Source: Sinohyriopsis cumingii (Eukaryota; Mollusca; Bivalvia; Unionida; Unionidae). Taken from it: a stretch of DNA of 64,000 nucleotides. A program made the position numbers and the translations under genes. The stretch lies in NCBI GenBank assembly GCA_028554795.2, contig CM068829.1:130154016-130218015 (forward strand), written 5' to 3'. Below the pieces are notes generated by a model, which was not told the origin of the DNA, did no database searches, and worked only from the letters and a program-made list of their open reading frames with translations. Shown here one piece after another: positions 11,221 through 25,100 of this stretch (position 1 is its first letter; every line of letters starts with the position of its first letter).

Positions 11221-12700
11221 ACCACCTTCAATATAGTAGAACCTCTTAATGTCTGTGATCTGTTGTTCCTTGTAAAGAGTCACGACCAAGTGTTATAAGC
11301 CATTCATATGTTTCAGTTTGGATGAATCTGCTTATTTTGGTCATTTCTTCCACACAAACAATACGATCGGCGATGTTCCCCGATTGGGATGGGCTACACT
11401 TTGTTTTTGCTATTGAATGTTTAATATTTCAGAGCTGTTTCTCACTTCTTGGATCCATTTCGCAGATGGGCAAGTTTTTTTTTTTTTTTACAAAAAGCAT
11501 ACCATTCGCAAAAAAGGATCTTTTTGGAAATACTTTATATACAAAAAAAGATATATTAAATTCTATGCAGAAGGAATTATTTTACAATATAATTTAATCT
11601 GTGAAATAAAAGTATTAATTGAAACTGATGATAACTTTTGTAACTTTTCATAATTTTTTGTACCTTGTTGCATTTTAGTCATACCAATTATGGCATTGTA
11701 TTATATAAATCAATCTTTTCATGTTTAGACTGCGCTTTTTTGGCACTCATATTAGTAATAATTATGATTATACCTCTCAGGGGACTGACATGTATGAACT
11801 TAAAACAAAGCAGTTCTGGTTCACATTTAATATAATTTCCCTCTGATCGGTTACCTGGGTAACCAATCATTAGGATAGCTGGGTACCCGGTTGACTTGTT
11901 CAAAAATTTTGACATCTCTATTCCAGAGCTGTTTTTGTCTATCATTACTCTAACACTATTGTTTGTAGCAGAATCATCTCTGGTCAAGAAGAATAGAATC
12001 ATGAATGTATGAAATTAAGTGTAAATATCAAATTTTGCCAAAAAATGCATAAAACGTTTTTATTTTATTTGTTAAATACATTCCCTGGTATGTTTTTCTC
12101 TGTTTCAATATCCCGACTTATAAAAATACTCCCACTCTTGCCGGGTTCGTTTGTCCATAAAGTACGACCAAGTAATCTTATTACATGAATTTTTTCATAA
12201 AATAGAAAAAAATTAAATTCGTTTCAAAATAACATGAATCCAAGTTTATTTTGCATTTGTATCATTATTAAAACACATTCAATTGACTATGGTAAAAACC
12301 AGTGTATTTCTGTTTTTAAGCTAAGGTCGATGTTTCTAGTAACCTATTTTCAACCAAACCCCCACCCCACCCCTTAAATGGTCGGTCCTATTTCAAGTCC
12401 ACTTTTAATTGTGTTAATTGTATCAGTAACTTCGACCAATATGACAACAATCTACATGTGGAAAGACCGCTAACATACAACCTTCGTATTCAAGTCAGAT
12501 CTAAACACATAATGAACACGTCGCCTTTCTACGCACATCATATTATATGGACCGTGACCTTGCAGCATTACGCACGTGGCTTGTATGCCTATGAATGAAA
12601 ACTTATAAACTGTAAGATTATACTCAGATGTGTTATGCTTGAACAATTGTCTCGTATCTATGAAAAAAAATATTACCATTTGCTCCTTAAGACCCTTCCA
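11221..12700. other. intergenic stretch upstream of PAICS
   Basis: Holds a T-run at 11476-11488 and low-complexity AT-rich sequence. No exons of PPAT, the divergent neighbour of PAICS in vertebrates, could be recognised on the minus strand. Short first exons could be missed by eye. Confidence 0.45.
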
Positions 12701-13048
12701 TTATTATCATCGTTCCAGCACCCGTTGTACCGCACACAACTGATTGAATGCACCGCCAGTGTCTGTAAGTGATGCTCATTGGTTAGGGGCTCTAAGAGGG
12801 GGTCATCACAAGTCACATCAATAAATAATATTATTTTGTCGTTGTAGCTTTGCTAGAAGAAAAATAATAATAGCTGAGAAGTGAAATGCCTGTATTAGTG
12901 CTTAAACATATACCAACACTAAATATTATTAATTATTATTATTATTACTAAGAGATGATTTCCAAAGCGGATTTTGAGGGTAGTGACTATAAAATTTCGT
13001 CTCGTAAACACCATAACATTAGCCCTAATTTATGCGGGAAAATTTTGT

Positions 13049-13054
13049 CACGTG
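13049..13054. promoter_or_regulatory. E-box 1 (CACGTG) upstream of PAICS
   Basis: Perfect palindromic CACGTG in the context TTGTCACGTGGTGG, 132 bp before the start codon. Canonical E-boxes bind bHLH-zip factors such as MYC/MAX and USF. Vertebrate PAICS is a known MYC target. Binding here is inferred. Confidence 0.6.
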
Positions 13055-13078
13055 GTGGTGTGTTGTCTTCTTTGTGAC

Positions 13079-13084
13079 CACGTG
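13079..13084. promoter_or_regulatory. E-box 2 (CACGTG) upstream of PAICS
   Basis: Second perfect CACGTG, in the context TGACCACGTGTGTT, exactly 30 bp after the first and 102 bp before the start codon. The close spacing of two canonical sites in an AT-rich region makes chance less likely. Confidence 0.6.
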
Positions 13085-13180
13085 TGTTGTGGCAGAAGAT
13101 TGAATCTTAGAAGCGCATTTTACAGGACACGAAATTTTGTCATCAGGCTTAAGCGAGTTATTTTTGTTAAATATTGCAAC

Positions 13181-13193
13181 ATGGGTACCAAAG
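13181..13193 (+). CDS. PAICS: PAICS coding exon 1
   Basis: Encodes Met-Gly-Thr-Lys plus the first base of codon 5. The donor GTAAAC follows at 13194. The one-base overhang joins the two bases AA at the start of exon 2 to make GAA (Glu5). Thirteen coding bases are too few for certainty by homology. The start context, phase match, donor and upstream E-boxes all agree. The alternative would be another unseen first exon within intron 1. Confidence 0.8.
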
Positions 13194-16100
13194 GTAAACT
13201 GTTGTTGTGAATTACTGAGATATGAATAGGTTTTGCTTACTCTGTAGACCCGTGACAATTTCCGCGCGTGCCTGCAAACGCAAAATGTCAATCGGGGATC
13301 ATCATTTATGAGATGTGATATATATGTTGTTTTTTTTAGTTAACAAGTGTATATTTTAATTTATTTATGTGTTCTGTATTTAATATAATGTGAATTCGCT
13401 TTTATTTGTTGATAAAGTTGACAAAATTGTGGGGCCCCAACAAAGGTATATGTGTAGTACCGGTCTCCTTTTTGCTGGTCTGACTATACTAACCCATTTG
13501 TTTTGTACCTCCTACTGATTTCAATACTGGAAACCTTTAATGTGATAAAAATTGCAAAGAACTTAGTCAATTCATTCATTGATTTATAATTTCTAAACTA
13601 ACTGAGTAGAGTGGCCCTAACACCATCATCTGCACTTTTCGTGCTTAAGCCTCAACTTCCTAAGGGGCAGGGACCAGTTTTTATGTACAAATTTAATGCC
13701 GCAATCAGCGATCTACTATAAAAAAAATCATGCAGAAGTCAAATACACAAGTGAGGTAAAAAAAAAAAGGTCCATATTTTTGGATGCCTATATTAAAACA
13801 AAGCGTAAGAATATTGTCCGCTTGATGAAAGAAGTCAATGCCAGTTTATAGCAGAAGTTTATGCACCCCAACCCCAAATTTCAACCTGCAGTTTTCATGT
13901 CCGAAGGTCATTTTTGACACCATGTGATGTTCACAGTGCAAACACAAGCCCTTTTCCTAGATGACAATTCTGCAAAACGGTGTGTACTAAACAGGCCAAT
14001 GCAATTGAAAATCATCCAAGCGATTTTTGAGATATTCTACTTGCCCCAAACCCATGTGTTTACTGCTGTGGGAGGCTAGAAGTTCATCCCAGCCGACAAT
14101 TGCAGGGTTTGCAAAGATTTGAAAAGTACTTGAATTTTCAACTGCTGGATAAAAAGTGCTTAATTTTTGAAAATCCTCTTGAAAAGTGCTTATTTTTAAT
14201 GTCAGTGGGAGAAATTGCTTGAAAATGAGCAAAAATCCTTAAAAAGTGCTATAATTTTTAAGAACATAAAAGACCAAATTTTGTACAAATATAAACCTCA
14301 GTGAAAAAATTGAAGAAAATGTCCGATCGACTATAGGACATGCGTTACTAATGGTATGGAATAATGGCAGCCAGCCTGGAAATGGGTGAACATAAAATAG
14401 AGTATATTTGGTTTAGGTTGACCAGGATTGGTTAATAATGTAAGTTATGTTGTAGGAAAAAGAATCTTTTGAGAGCTTATCCTAGTTGTAAGTGAAAAAA
14501 ATAGAGACATTGTTTTATTGATGGAATTTCAGTCCCTTAACAGCCTTGAGGTTGGAACAATCATTAATAAAATTAGCTTCTGACTCTTTGGTGCAGAATT
14601 GAAGCACGTGTTTCAAACACATGAAGGTCCAGAATATGCAGCGGCTCATATCCTTTTCTCTACACAGAAGCTGAAATCCAGGTTTCGTCTATACTGATAA
14701 ATATAGGTTTGATCATGAGTACTCCAAAATTTTAAGTTATTGAATTTTTAATATGGTGTGTACATAGGTTTACTATGGGCACTGAATTAGTACTGTGAGT
14801 TATATATGCCTTTTACTTTCTATGGCTTGGTCAGTAACTAAGAAAAGGGAGATTACTCATGATTTCCATTTAGCACCACTGTGGGAATGGCAAATGGCGA
14901 CTTTCTGTTTCTTGCATCACAACCTCGTGGCTTTGGTTTCTACATGAAAATGTTGCCAGGGAAGTGTGTTTTTAATTGTGAATGGAAAGGCTCTTATAAG
15001 TGGATCAAGGAGACCCAGGATAGACACAAAGCTTTGTGTTGTGTGTGCAACAGACTTATAAGCATCGGGGATATGGGTGAGAGTGTTCTTAAATCACACC
15101 ATAAAGGTGCAAAACACCGGAAAAGTGAAACATCAGTGTCAGGAATGAGTTTGGTATATTTTGCAATAAAAACAGACAAAATCAAGACATGTGCCAGAGA
15201 CACTGACATTATATCTAAGAGTCGCATTCCGATAAATGTTACCTTCAACCACAGTCAACATCTGCAAATATTTCCAAATTCCTTTTCAAGAACAATGTTC
15301 TGAAGTCAGAAATTTTGTGGACAATGCATACTGTGGTCACATATGCATCTTACAAATCAAATGAGCATATAGCTGACATTTTTTATGCTATGTTCCCAGA
15401 CAGTGCTTTGGCTGCCAAGGTTTCGTGTGCAGAACAGAAGGGGCCCCGAGTGGTCTAAAGCACTCTCCGTTACGGGTTACTGTCATCTCACCTCTGTCTG
15501 CGTGGGTTCAAGTCTCGGATTCGGCCAATGTAGGTATGTGAGAAAGCTTGCCAGTAGCTTCTCATGGGTTGGTGGTTCTTTCTGGGGTTTTCCAGGGTTC
15601 TTCCTCCACCATTAATACTGGCCGCCATGTATAGCCTATCATGTGCTGAAAAATGGCATTCAACCCAACAACAACAACAGTAGAACGGAAAACATCTTGT
15701 GTTTTTGGCATTGTATAACACCTTTAAAAAATTAAGAAAAAAGCAGGCCAGATTAGATTATGAAATACTTGTGAAGATAGCAGAAAAAACACTAAAAGGC
15801 AACTTCTTGCACAGGCCAATGCTAATAGAAGAGGAGCTGAGGAAAAACTTGGAATTTATGAAGGTCTTTGCAGGAAGATGGATGCTAAGATCAAGGAGGT
15901 GAAGAGGAATTAAGTACAGAAGAAGAACTAGTTAATAAACTTTTTGTTAATTTGACTTTTTGTTTATTGTACCTATGTGCTTTGAGTAATGAGATATATC
16001 CAACATAGCAATTGTAATCCTAAAGTTTAATGTTGAAATCTTTCTTCAGCTTATTTGTTGTTTTAAAATCTTTTTGAAATCTTGTAACAAATAGTATATA

Positions 16101-19100
16101 ACATGTCTTTTCACGAAGTGGGTAAATGACTTTGTGAGAGAATTTGAGAGAAGCAGCCCTTGAGATCACTTGTCAGTATTAGGATTGCAGTATGATATTT
16201 GTTGACATAAACAAAAAGAAATAGGCCATTATTTCCCGTTAGGCCTACTGGTTCACTTACAGTTTCAAACTAGTTTTATGACAAAATAGTGTACAAGAGG
16301 CAGTTAATAAATATCCAGATCACCGATTCTGATCTTAAAACACAAGTTTGTATGTTTTATCATCAAAGGATATCATGCAGGAAATTGATAGTTGCTACCT
16401 TACTCAGAAAAGGGTTAATGGTCAATCAGCTATCAAAACATAATACTTGTGAATGGGCAAGAGTTTGTTTGTCAACGTAATTGATATAAAAACTAGGCCT
16501 AGCTACTAATGCCTTGATGAATACATTTTGCTACAACACTAAAACTAACCGGGCTAAGGCGAGGGGCATTTCAATAAAATATGGAATGGTCAGTCAATAT
16601 ACCTCTTAAATAATCACATGGCAAAGTCGTTTTCGCTTTCCCAACAGAAGAAGGCAAAGTTTACATTTTTAGGCGACTTGTCACCCATTTACGAATGGCA
16701 TTTTGTCTAAGTATTCTAAGGTCACGTTCACTGCTTATTCCGCTACATTCGGAAATGAACACAATAACGAAAGCTAAAGTTTTTTATTTGATGTACTTTT
16801 ATAAATGACCACATGTACATCTCTGAATTCAATCACTGTAAATATCAGTACATTTTCCCACCCAACTGCCAGTCAAAGCCTTTGAACTTGTTGCCCTGCT
16901 ATTGAATCATGTTCTTTTTGATGTACTCTTATAAAATGGCAACATGTGTGTACATCAAGGGATCTTTCAGTCACTGGATTCTGTCACTGTAAATATCAGC
17001 ACAGCTAATTGATCAACACATTTTCCCACGAAGCAAGTGGCTAAAGAAGGACTGGCTAGTCTTTAAATTTTGCCGCACACCTATTACATGCGTATGGAGG
17101 ACTCCTGCCTTAGTGATTTTCTGTGTCTCAGATCAAAAATTGGCATCCAAATACGCATAATTAAGCGTTTTCAAAATCTCTTTATAACAAGTAGTCCTGG
17201 ATGTTAATGTCAATATCATTTTAGCTTTACACGTATCTATAAATTCATCTAATTGGCACAGGATAAGGATCAAAAACTTGTAAAATACACAATGAAAAAT
17301 GTACATGGGTTCAAATTCTTTTAGTATGATGTAGCTATTTATTCATCAGTATTTTGCTACAGAAAGCATGCACACCAGGTTTGTTGTTCTTATTTTGTGG
17401 AATAATTATTATTCTAACAAATATTGTATGGTCTTAGTGGGTTTGCAATAGTGTTTTGTACATTTCATGCTTATGTACAGAACAGGTGCCATTCACAATC
17501 TGATGGATGCCAGTGAGAGCTCATGTACTGTTAACCTTGTAGTTCACAATTACATCATAACTTTCAAAGTTTGGAAAGTGACATCATCATTCAGAAGATA
17601 TTATTAATGATGATTCTCATTAACACACATCTGTAATGCTTTATCTGATAGGCTAATAAAAATTAGTGGACTGGGAATTCCACAAGTCAGCAGAATGTGA
17701 ACTTTTATTTGTGTCTGTGAGATCTCCATGTAGGACTGTAGAGATCTGATTTTAATTAGATTTGGGTACCATTTTGTGTACAGCAACTTTTTTCCATCTC
17801 CATTCCAGACCAGTAGTACATTAATGATAGATTTTATTGCTTTTATGCATGACCGTAACAGATACCTAGATGGAGTCCCAGGACGTGCTATACATTCCAA
17901 TGCTTCTTTCAGCTATACTATAGCCCTGGGAAGGGGCAGAGTTGATGGTGTGTAACTTAGTATTGTGGATGGGAACACGTCAGTACGTTTTCTGTAATTA
18001 TATTTTTAAAAAATGTTTTCAGAGTCTCACAGATTTTGAAAATCCTCAAAAAAAATTAAAAAGTGTTCAAAGTTTTTGAAAAAAATGCGTCAGATATGCT
18101 TTAACATCACTTTAAATGTCCTTGAACTTTGGCAGTATTTGACTTGTTACTATTAAGTACTTTATTTTTACCTATTTATTTAATTTTGGGGTAAACTTAT
18201 TATTCTAATCTTCTATTTATCGCACATTAAATTTATTCAGATGCTTTTCCTATTATCCGTTGTCTTATAGCCAGACTGTGATTGTTTTTTACTGAAACCT
18301 TTAAATTATAATTGTGTAACTGGTGGTAAACCAATCAAGACAAATGGCTGATGAAGTATAGTGAATGTTCACCTTGTCATGTGCTTTAACAATATGCAAA
18401 GGTATACTCAATCACAAATGGATTACAGATCCCAAGTAATCAAAGATTAGGGAATTCAAAAGGTACAAGTCCATGGCAACATGCACTTTGTGTATAAAGT
18501 TAAGTGATTTGGCGGGGGGGGAATCAGAGTATACCTTACCTTTCCTCGCAGATGAGGACTAAAATACTTTTGAACCGACAGTCAGTTTTCAATCCTATGA
18601 ACAGTCAATAATGACTTCTCTTTTGAAGACAGATTCTGAGAAAATTATGTCAGCTACAAATTCCCTTTCCACCTTGTGATGGAGCAAAACCCATATTTGG
18701 GCAAGGTTTCTCTCCCAGACAATTGCAGTTGATGTTGACAGATTCATTAAGAAGGAAGATGCCAAATGGGAATTAACATTCACCATTTAAACAAATTGTC
18801 ACATAAAGATCTAAATGAAATGCCCAGGAATTAAATAATCTTACAGAAAATAGAGTAGAATCCCAGAAAATGTAAGATGTGTAGATTGGAAATTAGTAAT
18901 GACAGTACCATTATTGTATGTATGTAGATGTTTATATTTCAAGACAAACTTATCACGATTTAATTTATTGGATGGAAAATGGACTCAATATAAATACAGT
19001 TCAAAAAAGTTTAAAATTCGACTTTAAAAAGTGGTTAACTGAATTTAAACAAGCAACTAAAAATTGCTTATATTTGGTCCAGAGATTTTATTTGAACCAT

Positions 19101-22100
19101 CAGCTTTTACAGTTGCAATTTGTGCCCATAGATGATGATGATGATGATGATATTTTAGCTAAATGGGTTACTAAAATCAGAAATTGTAGAACTTGTTAAT
19201 AAATAATTATGTAAATCAATATATTTTCAGAAATTAAAATTGGTTCCAAGGTCATTGAAGGAAAGACGAAGATCGTATATGATCTTCCAGACCAACCTGG
19301 CAAGGTTCTGATTCAGTCAAAAGATCGCATCACAGCTGGAGATGGAGAAAGAGCACATGATATGAAGGGGAAGGCAGCCATCTCCACAGCAACTACAGCA
19401 GCCATATTGGAACTGCTGAACAGTGCTGGTAGGCATGAACCATCAAAACAAAATTGGATATTAATTAGTTACCCGAGGAATGTTTCTGCTTTCACCTAAT
19501 GAAATCATTAAAATTAAGTGGATTAGGAGTAGGGGACAGTTACTTCTTGCTTGATTTTCCATACCTGCCAAACCTTATGATTTTGCCTAAGGTCTTATGG
19601 AAACAACCCTTAAAATGTGGACTTAAAGAGTAAAAGCACAAATTATAGGAATACGAGTGTTGGCTTTAAAATCATGTTACTGGCTTGTTTGTGTTTTATT
19701 CGGATCAGGGTTTCATATTAGATTCATTGGAGTTGATCAGAGAACCAGACAAATTTTACAGGAGTACCTCAGTTGCTTTAAATAGTATGTATTTTATGAT
19801 GCAAAATGTCTGAATGATCAAGCTGTTGTTGTTTTTTAATGGCATCCGACAATAGACAGGTCAGGACCAAAAAAGGGACAATACAAATATTAAAAAGTTT
19901 TAAAAGCACAGAAGAATAAAAAGTAATATTCAGATCATTTGGGGAAAATAGCAGGAAGGGCAACAATTACATTTAGTGGACTACATGACACAAAGATTTT
20001 TGTATGTCACATGACAGGGAGGATGAAAACCGTCGCCACAGACCACATGAAATTTAAATTTTGTAAAGGATTACATCAAGTAGAAAAATGGCAGGAAGCT
20101 GTTGAGCTACCTAGGGTTTGGAACTGCAGTTTATGAAACAGTACTGGAGGTAATTAAGATTCAAATAAACATTACAAACTTTTTAGTTCAGCACAATTTT
20201 TACCATTGGTTCATCAGCCTTTAATCACACATGGACTTTTTTAATGTTTTCCAGTTTGACAATAGCAGTACATGATATTTTGTTACACCTTACTGAAAAG
20301 ATCTTGTTAGGGTTGGCAGTTCTGGATCTTCCGTGAAGGTATTCATTGAATCCACATGCCAACATACATGCTAACCATTATGCTTTTGGCGTAATTGCGC
20401 CTTACGCATAGCTGTATTCGGATTACGTGTTTTCGGTATATCACCCTCCCAAAAAAATTAATAATTTGTTTTCTCATTTTGATTAACAGTCCACAGACCG
20501 TATTCTAGAAAAGACGGCTTCTGTGCAACTACGACATAAGAGTACACTTATCTGAAGACTTACATGAACTTTCCTAACAGTATTATGTTCTATTTTTAGC
20601 AGTTGCCCTATGCCCAGAAACATGCCGGTTTCTACTTTTAACTTGTGACCTCCGTTTCTATATATAGCAGCTGCAGGAAAGGCTGCTGATAAATTAGAAC
20701 TCCAAAAGTATCAAATTGGCACTCTACCTGACAATATACTTCATGTGAACAAGAGTTGATTTTTTTCATCTTATTTCCCACCTAAAAGACCCAGTAACTC
20801 GGAAATATAAATTTCCTCCTCTTTGTCAGATTATGAAAGGAATATTGGTTCTTTACCATTCTAATGCTGACTGTGAGAGATTGTTCAGTATTATTAACAA
20901 AAATAAAACTGAATTCAGATCCAGGCTCTGTAACCCAGCACTTAGTGCAAAACATTCATAGTCACAGCTAGTACAACGTGTTTTGAAATGCAATACGAAT
21001 CTATTGCTTTTTAAAGTTCAAAAGTGTTATGTACAAAAACTCGAAGCAGTAATTGATGTTAAAGTCCAGCAGGATAAATAAATCATTTTGTGCATATGCT
21101 CATTGAATTTTTATTATATGTGGAATACTCTTTTTGTCCACTTGGATTACACTTTTTCTTTGCCAGAGGTTAGCATATGTGTGCCAGTGGCAAATTAATT
21201 ATTTAAAAAGACAGACGAATAATTGAAATGGCTTGCCATTAAAAATTCCATTCTAAATTCCCACCTCCACATCCCTTAGCAGTGATCCTGGGTTCAAAAT
21301 GCAAAATCCACTACATGTATGATTCATCTTTTGCTCAGAATGCATATGCGCAGTTTAGACAGAAAATATTTGAAAATAATTTATACATTTGACTTTCAAA
21401 TGATTATATAGACCCCAGGCATGGGAGTCTGAGATGTCACCATCCAACTTCTTCATTTTTGGGGCCTGTTTATGCGTCATGTTTCAGTTTTATTTAATTC
21501 GTCATGTTTGTTACAAACATTTATTATGTAGTTTGTGCATTAGAGGAAATGTGCATATTTATAACTCCGTTTCTATCATGTTTGAATTCAATTGTGGGCA
21601 AAAGTTGGTGTCTTTTTCAGTTGAGAAAATTTGTAAGCTTTCGAAATTGTGATTTCCATTTATCTAGAGAATGTGAACTCAAAAACAACTTTTGTTTAAC
21701 ATTAAGGTGTCCTATATATCCATTTACTGGCTGGAAAATACAAATCACATTGTATTGCAGTACAGAATGTCATTAATTTAATCCATAGTGACATTTGCAT
21801 TTTATTTCACCAAAAACAACATCCACAGAATACAGTTAATCACATTTTTGATTTATAAAATAATAAACATATCACCGCATGACCTTTTCAGTTGGTGGAA
21901 AGGGGGGATGAAGAGAGTGACAAGAAATTTAATAAAATCATCAGTCTACAGAATAAAATGATCAGGAGATTCAGATCGTGCAGTGAAAGCACGAGAAGAG
22001 ACAAACAAATACCCCAAAATAAATGTGACAAATGGTTTCCTGTTTCAAGAGAAATGTAAAAAGGAAAGGCAAGCATTATAAATCCTCTTTGACTTTTAAA

Positions 22101-25100
22101 GACATATTTGGGAGGACTAGATGGTATAGTATATTGTGGGATGAGCACCGATGCCGTCTTTCCTAGCTGTCCACTTGATCTTTCATCAGTTTGGTTTATA
22201 CTTCGCTGTGTACATGTTCAACAAGAGTATAATTTATTCATGTTTTTTGATCCCATGTAAGATTCAAAGGTCATAGCTAAAGGACATGCATAAAATTTTT
22301 GGGCCATGATCAAAATTGAGGGGATAGGTTTGGTGGACTAAGGGGCAAAAATGTTATTTAAAATTAAACACATTTCCTAAAGTGAAGTTCTGCAAAGTTT
22401 GCGGTTTTCGTGGGTCATGCATGAATCGACGTTTCAGACAGTGTGATTTCTTCCTGGCCAGATAGAGCCAAGTGAAGGGGAAGATAACGCGGTGTAAGTA
22501 AGAGATCATGTCTTATGTTTCCGTAACTGGCTCTGAAAGTTGAATAATAAATAATTTGTATAAGTATTGAAAACTTCCTATTTTTAATATTAACACATTA
22601 ACCCCTGGAAGTTTTTGTCATTTTCATCTGAAAATTGAGTAGGAAATACATTTTGAAAGCTATTTCTGAATACATCCTAAAACACCAACTTTCCAGGTGA
22701 TCTTCCAATAACATACTGCCTAATTGTGTTAGAAACATTGTTTTTCATTGGCTATTTTGACCCATTATTTTAATATCGAGACCATTCTTTATTCGAAATG
22801 CCCATCTTTTCCTACTTTTTCCAAAGGTTCATCTATCTGTCTGCAGTTCATACTGGTCTGCCTTACATCTGAGACCAAAAAGTCTAAAATCCAAACAAAA
22901 TCGGATTCTGACCACTTGCGAATTTTGGGTAGAAAAATATGAGGTCTTTCCTTCTGTATTTTGTAGTGCAACTAGAAATTCCGGATTATTTGGTATCATC
23001 GTAGAGTTACTTCTTTCTACCTTTCTATAATACCACCCACTTTAGTGTATCATACATGACCTCGACGCTACAGAGCTCGGCAGTAGGCTACTACCTCCTG
23101 CCATGTAAACACGTTACCAGGGGTTAATGTGTAAAGAAATGTGGCACACCATCATTACGGCTATTCCATTTAAACATAAATGGTACCCAGGGAAGGTACT
23201 TTTTACAAAAATATATGCCATGGTACTCCGATTACCCAAATAGTTCTTATGAAAATGATACAAAATTCTAAATACATCTATGGGTGACTATTCTAATTTA
23301 AAGTGCCTTCCCTGGGTCCTGTGTATATTTTACTGGAACAGCCCTTAAACACTAACATAAAAAATAGTTGACTAACACTCTTAAGAGAGGAATCTTTGCT
23401 ATGCTTTCAGATAAAATGTCTTCATATTTTTTAATGGATGGGGGGTAGGAAAGGCTTGGGATTTAACTGGCTTTCTTAAGTTTACATTTGTGTCATTGCC
23501 ATTAAAATTGTAACAGAGCTTTTTAGACTGTATCAGAAGCTTTGAAATTAGCAGAGAAGATTACAGTATGAATCTACTGTTATATGCCTACAGACATAAC
23601 TACTAAATGTTTACAACTCATTCTTGACGCAGAATATTAAAGAATTGAATAGGTAGTAGGCACCAGTTTTTTTGCAAGATAAGGTCAGCTTAATTTTCCA
23701 GTCATGAATGAGTGTCACTTTTGCCCAAATCACCTGGTGTGACGTTGCTTTATGTGTTTTTGTTTTCAGGCATCAAGACACATTTTATCAGCCAAAACAC
23801 AGATACTGCTTTTATTGCATACAAGTGTGACATGATTCCGCTAGAATGGGTGACAAGACGAGTTGCAACGGGGTCATTTCTGAAGCGCCACCCAGGGGTC
23901 AAAGAGGGCTACAGATTCTGTCCACCTAAACTGGAAACTTTCTTCAAAGTATGTAATAGTATTATTAGTACAACTTGATGCAGACTGGAAGAACATTTTA
24001 GATGGCTTAATATCCATCGTCCATCCATTAGCACTAGTGTTTCTTCTTTTAATACATTACCAAATCATAATATCTGAGGAGAACTACTACTAACACCTCG
24101 TAGATCCAGCCCTCCCAGATACTACTTTTAGCTCGAGGGAGCTAAAAGTTGTTTACCGATTTATTTGGCGATTGGGCAGAGTGATCTCCCATTACAGATA
24201 AGACTTGGCTGCACAAGTTGAGAATATCCCAGTTATTACTAGAGTGGAGGGCACGCTCCTTATGGATGTAATTGTGGGGAAGATGTATGTGTATTATGAT
24301 TGGGTAAGTATTTTCAGAGAAACATATTATACTAGGAAAATTTGGAGTCTTCTTCGAACACGTTACCCAATCAAAATACCTCAGGAGAATAGGTAAGAGG
24401 TGGTGGGAGGTACATTCTCTTTACCCCGGAGATACAGTCTGTGTTCCCATAAGATAATGAGACAACAGCTAGGTAACCCAGAGGTGGGCAAACTTTCCAG
24501 TGCAAGTGCCACATACACAAATTTACACCTTGTCGTGGGCCGCATAGTTCATTAAGTAAAATAATTAATATTTGAAATAGCAAAAACAAAAGGTTTTTCT
24601 AAATAACATCATAATTAATTTTCAGTTGTTAATATTTGAAAACTTAAACTTACATTTCAAAAGAAGCTCATTTATTTGATAAACAGAGTAACATAGAGTC
24701 AGTGCGAATGATGACTTGTTCCTAGGCCGCATGAAAACCCTTGGCAGGCCCTGGTTTGACCACCCCTGAGGTAACCCAACCAGAGGAGACTTCGTCTGTC
24801 GGGGTGCAGCTTCAAAAAGATTTTTAAATTCCCGACACATCCATCCAATGTAAGTCATGAAGCTGTGTCTTAGGATGCTGTCAATCGATCTGGAAGGGAC
24901 ACTTGATGACCTGCGGATATAGGTCCTGCCAGATTGAATTGACCTCTCTGGGATGACAGATCAGTGCAGTCAGTAATAATGTTTGTTACAAACAATGGAA
25001 ACAATGCAGTGCTGACATATTTAAGTTTTCTTGAAGTGTGGCTGTGCAGTGTTAACATTTTTGATAGCTTTCATGAAGTTTGACTGCAGAGTTGAAATTT

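Larger units (their letters stand above)
12775..13180 (+). promoter_or_regulatory. candidate PAICS promoter and 5' UTR
   Basis: The region directly upstream of the PAICS start codon holds an inverted CCAAT box (ATTGG, 12778-12782), a TATA-like TATAAAAT (12988-12995) and two perfect CACGTG E-boxes (13049-13054, 13079-13084). The start codon context is CAAC-ATGG (13181), with G at +4. The transcription start cannot be fixed from sequence. If the TATA-like site is used, both E-boxes would lie in the 5' UTR. If not, they would lie in a TATA-less core promoter. Confidence 0.5.

Noticed and set aside
12470..12679. First exon of a divergent PPAT gene
   Set aside because: The 69-codon frame shows none of the glutamine amidotransferase N-terminal motifs expected of PPAT.
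13025..13291. 88-codon minus-strand frame over the PAICS start
   Set aside because: It is antisense to exon 1 and the E-box region. Nothing supports translation.
14881..15303. Host zinc-finger gene of 140 codons
   Set aside because: The finger and following text match a hAT-type transposase N-terminus, the frame breaks at about 15300, and a SINE interrupts the continuation.
18918..19196. 93-codon frame with an Asp run just before PAICS exon 2
   Set aside because: The Asp run comes from a (GAT)n microsatellite, and the frame is closed before the exon.
22594..23131. Small ORFs within the TTAA-flanked MITE as genes
   Set aside because: The reversed copy at 34890-35496 has different breaks, so the frames are not conserved.
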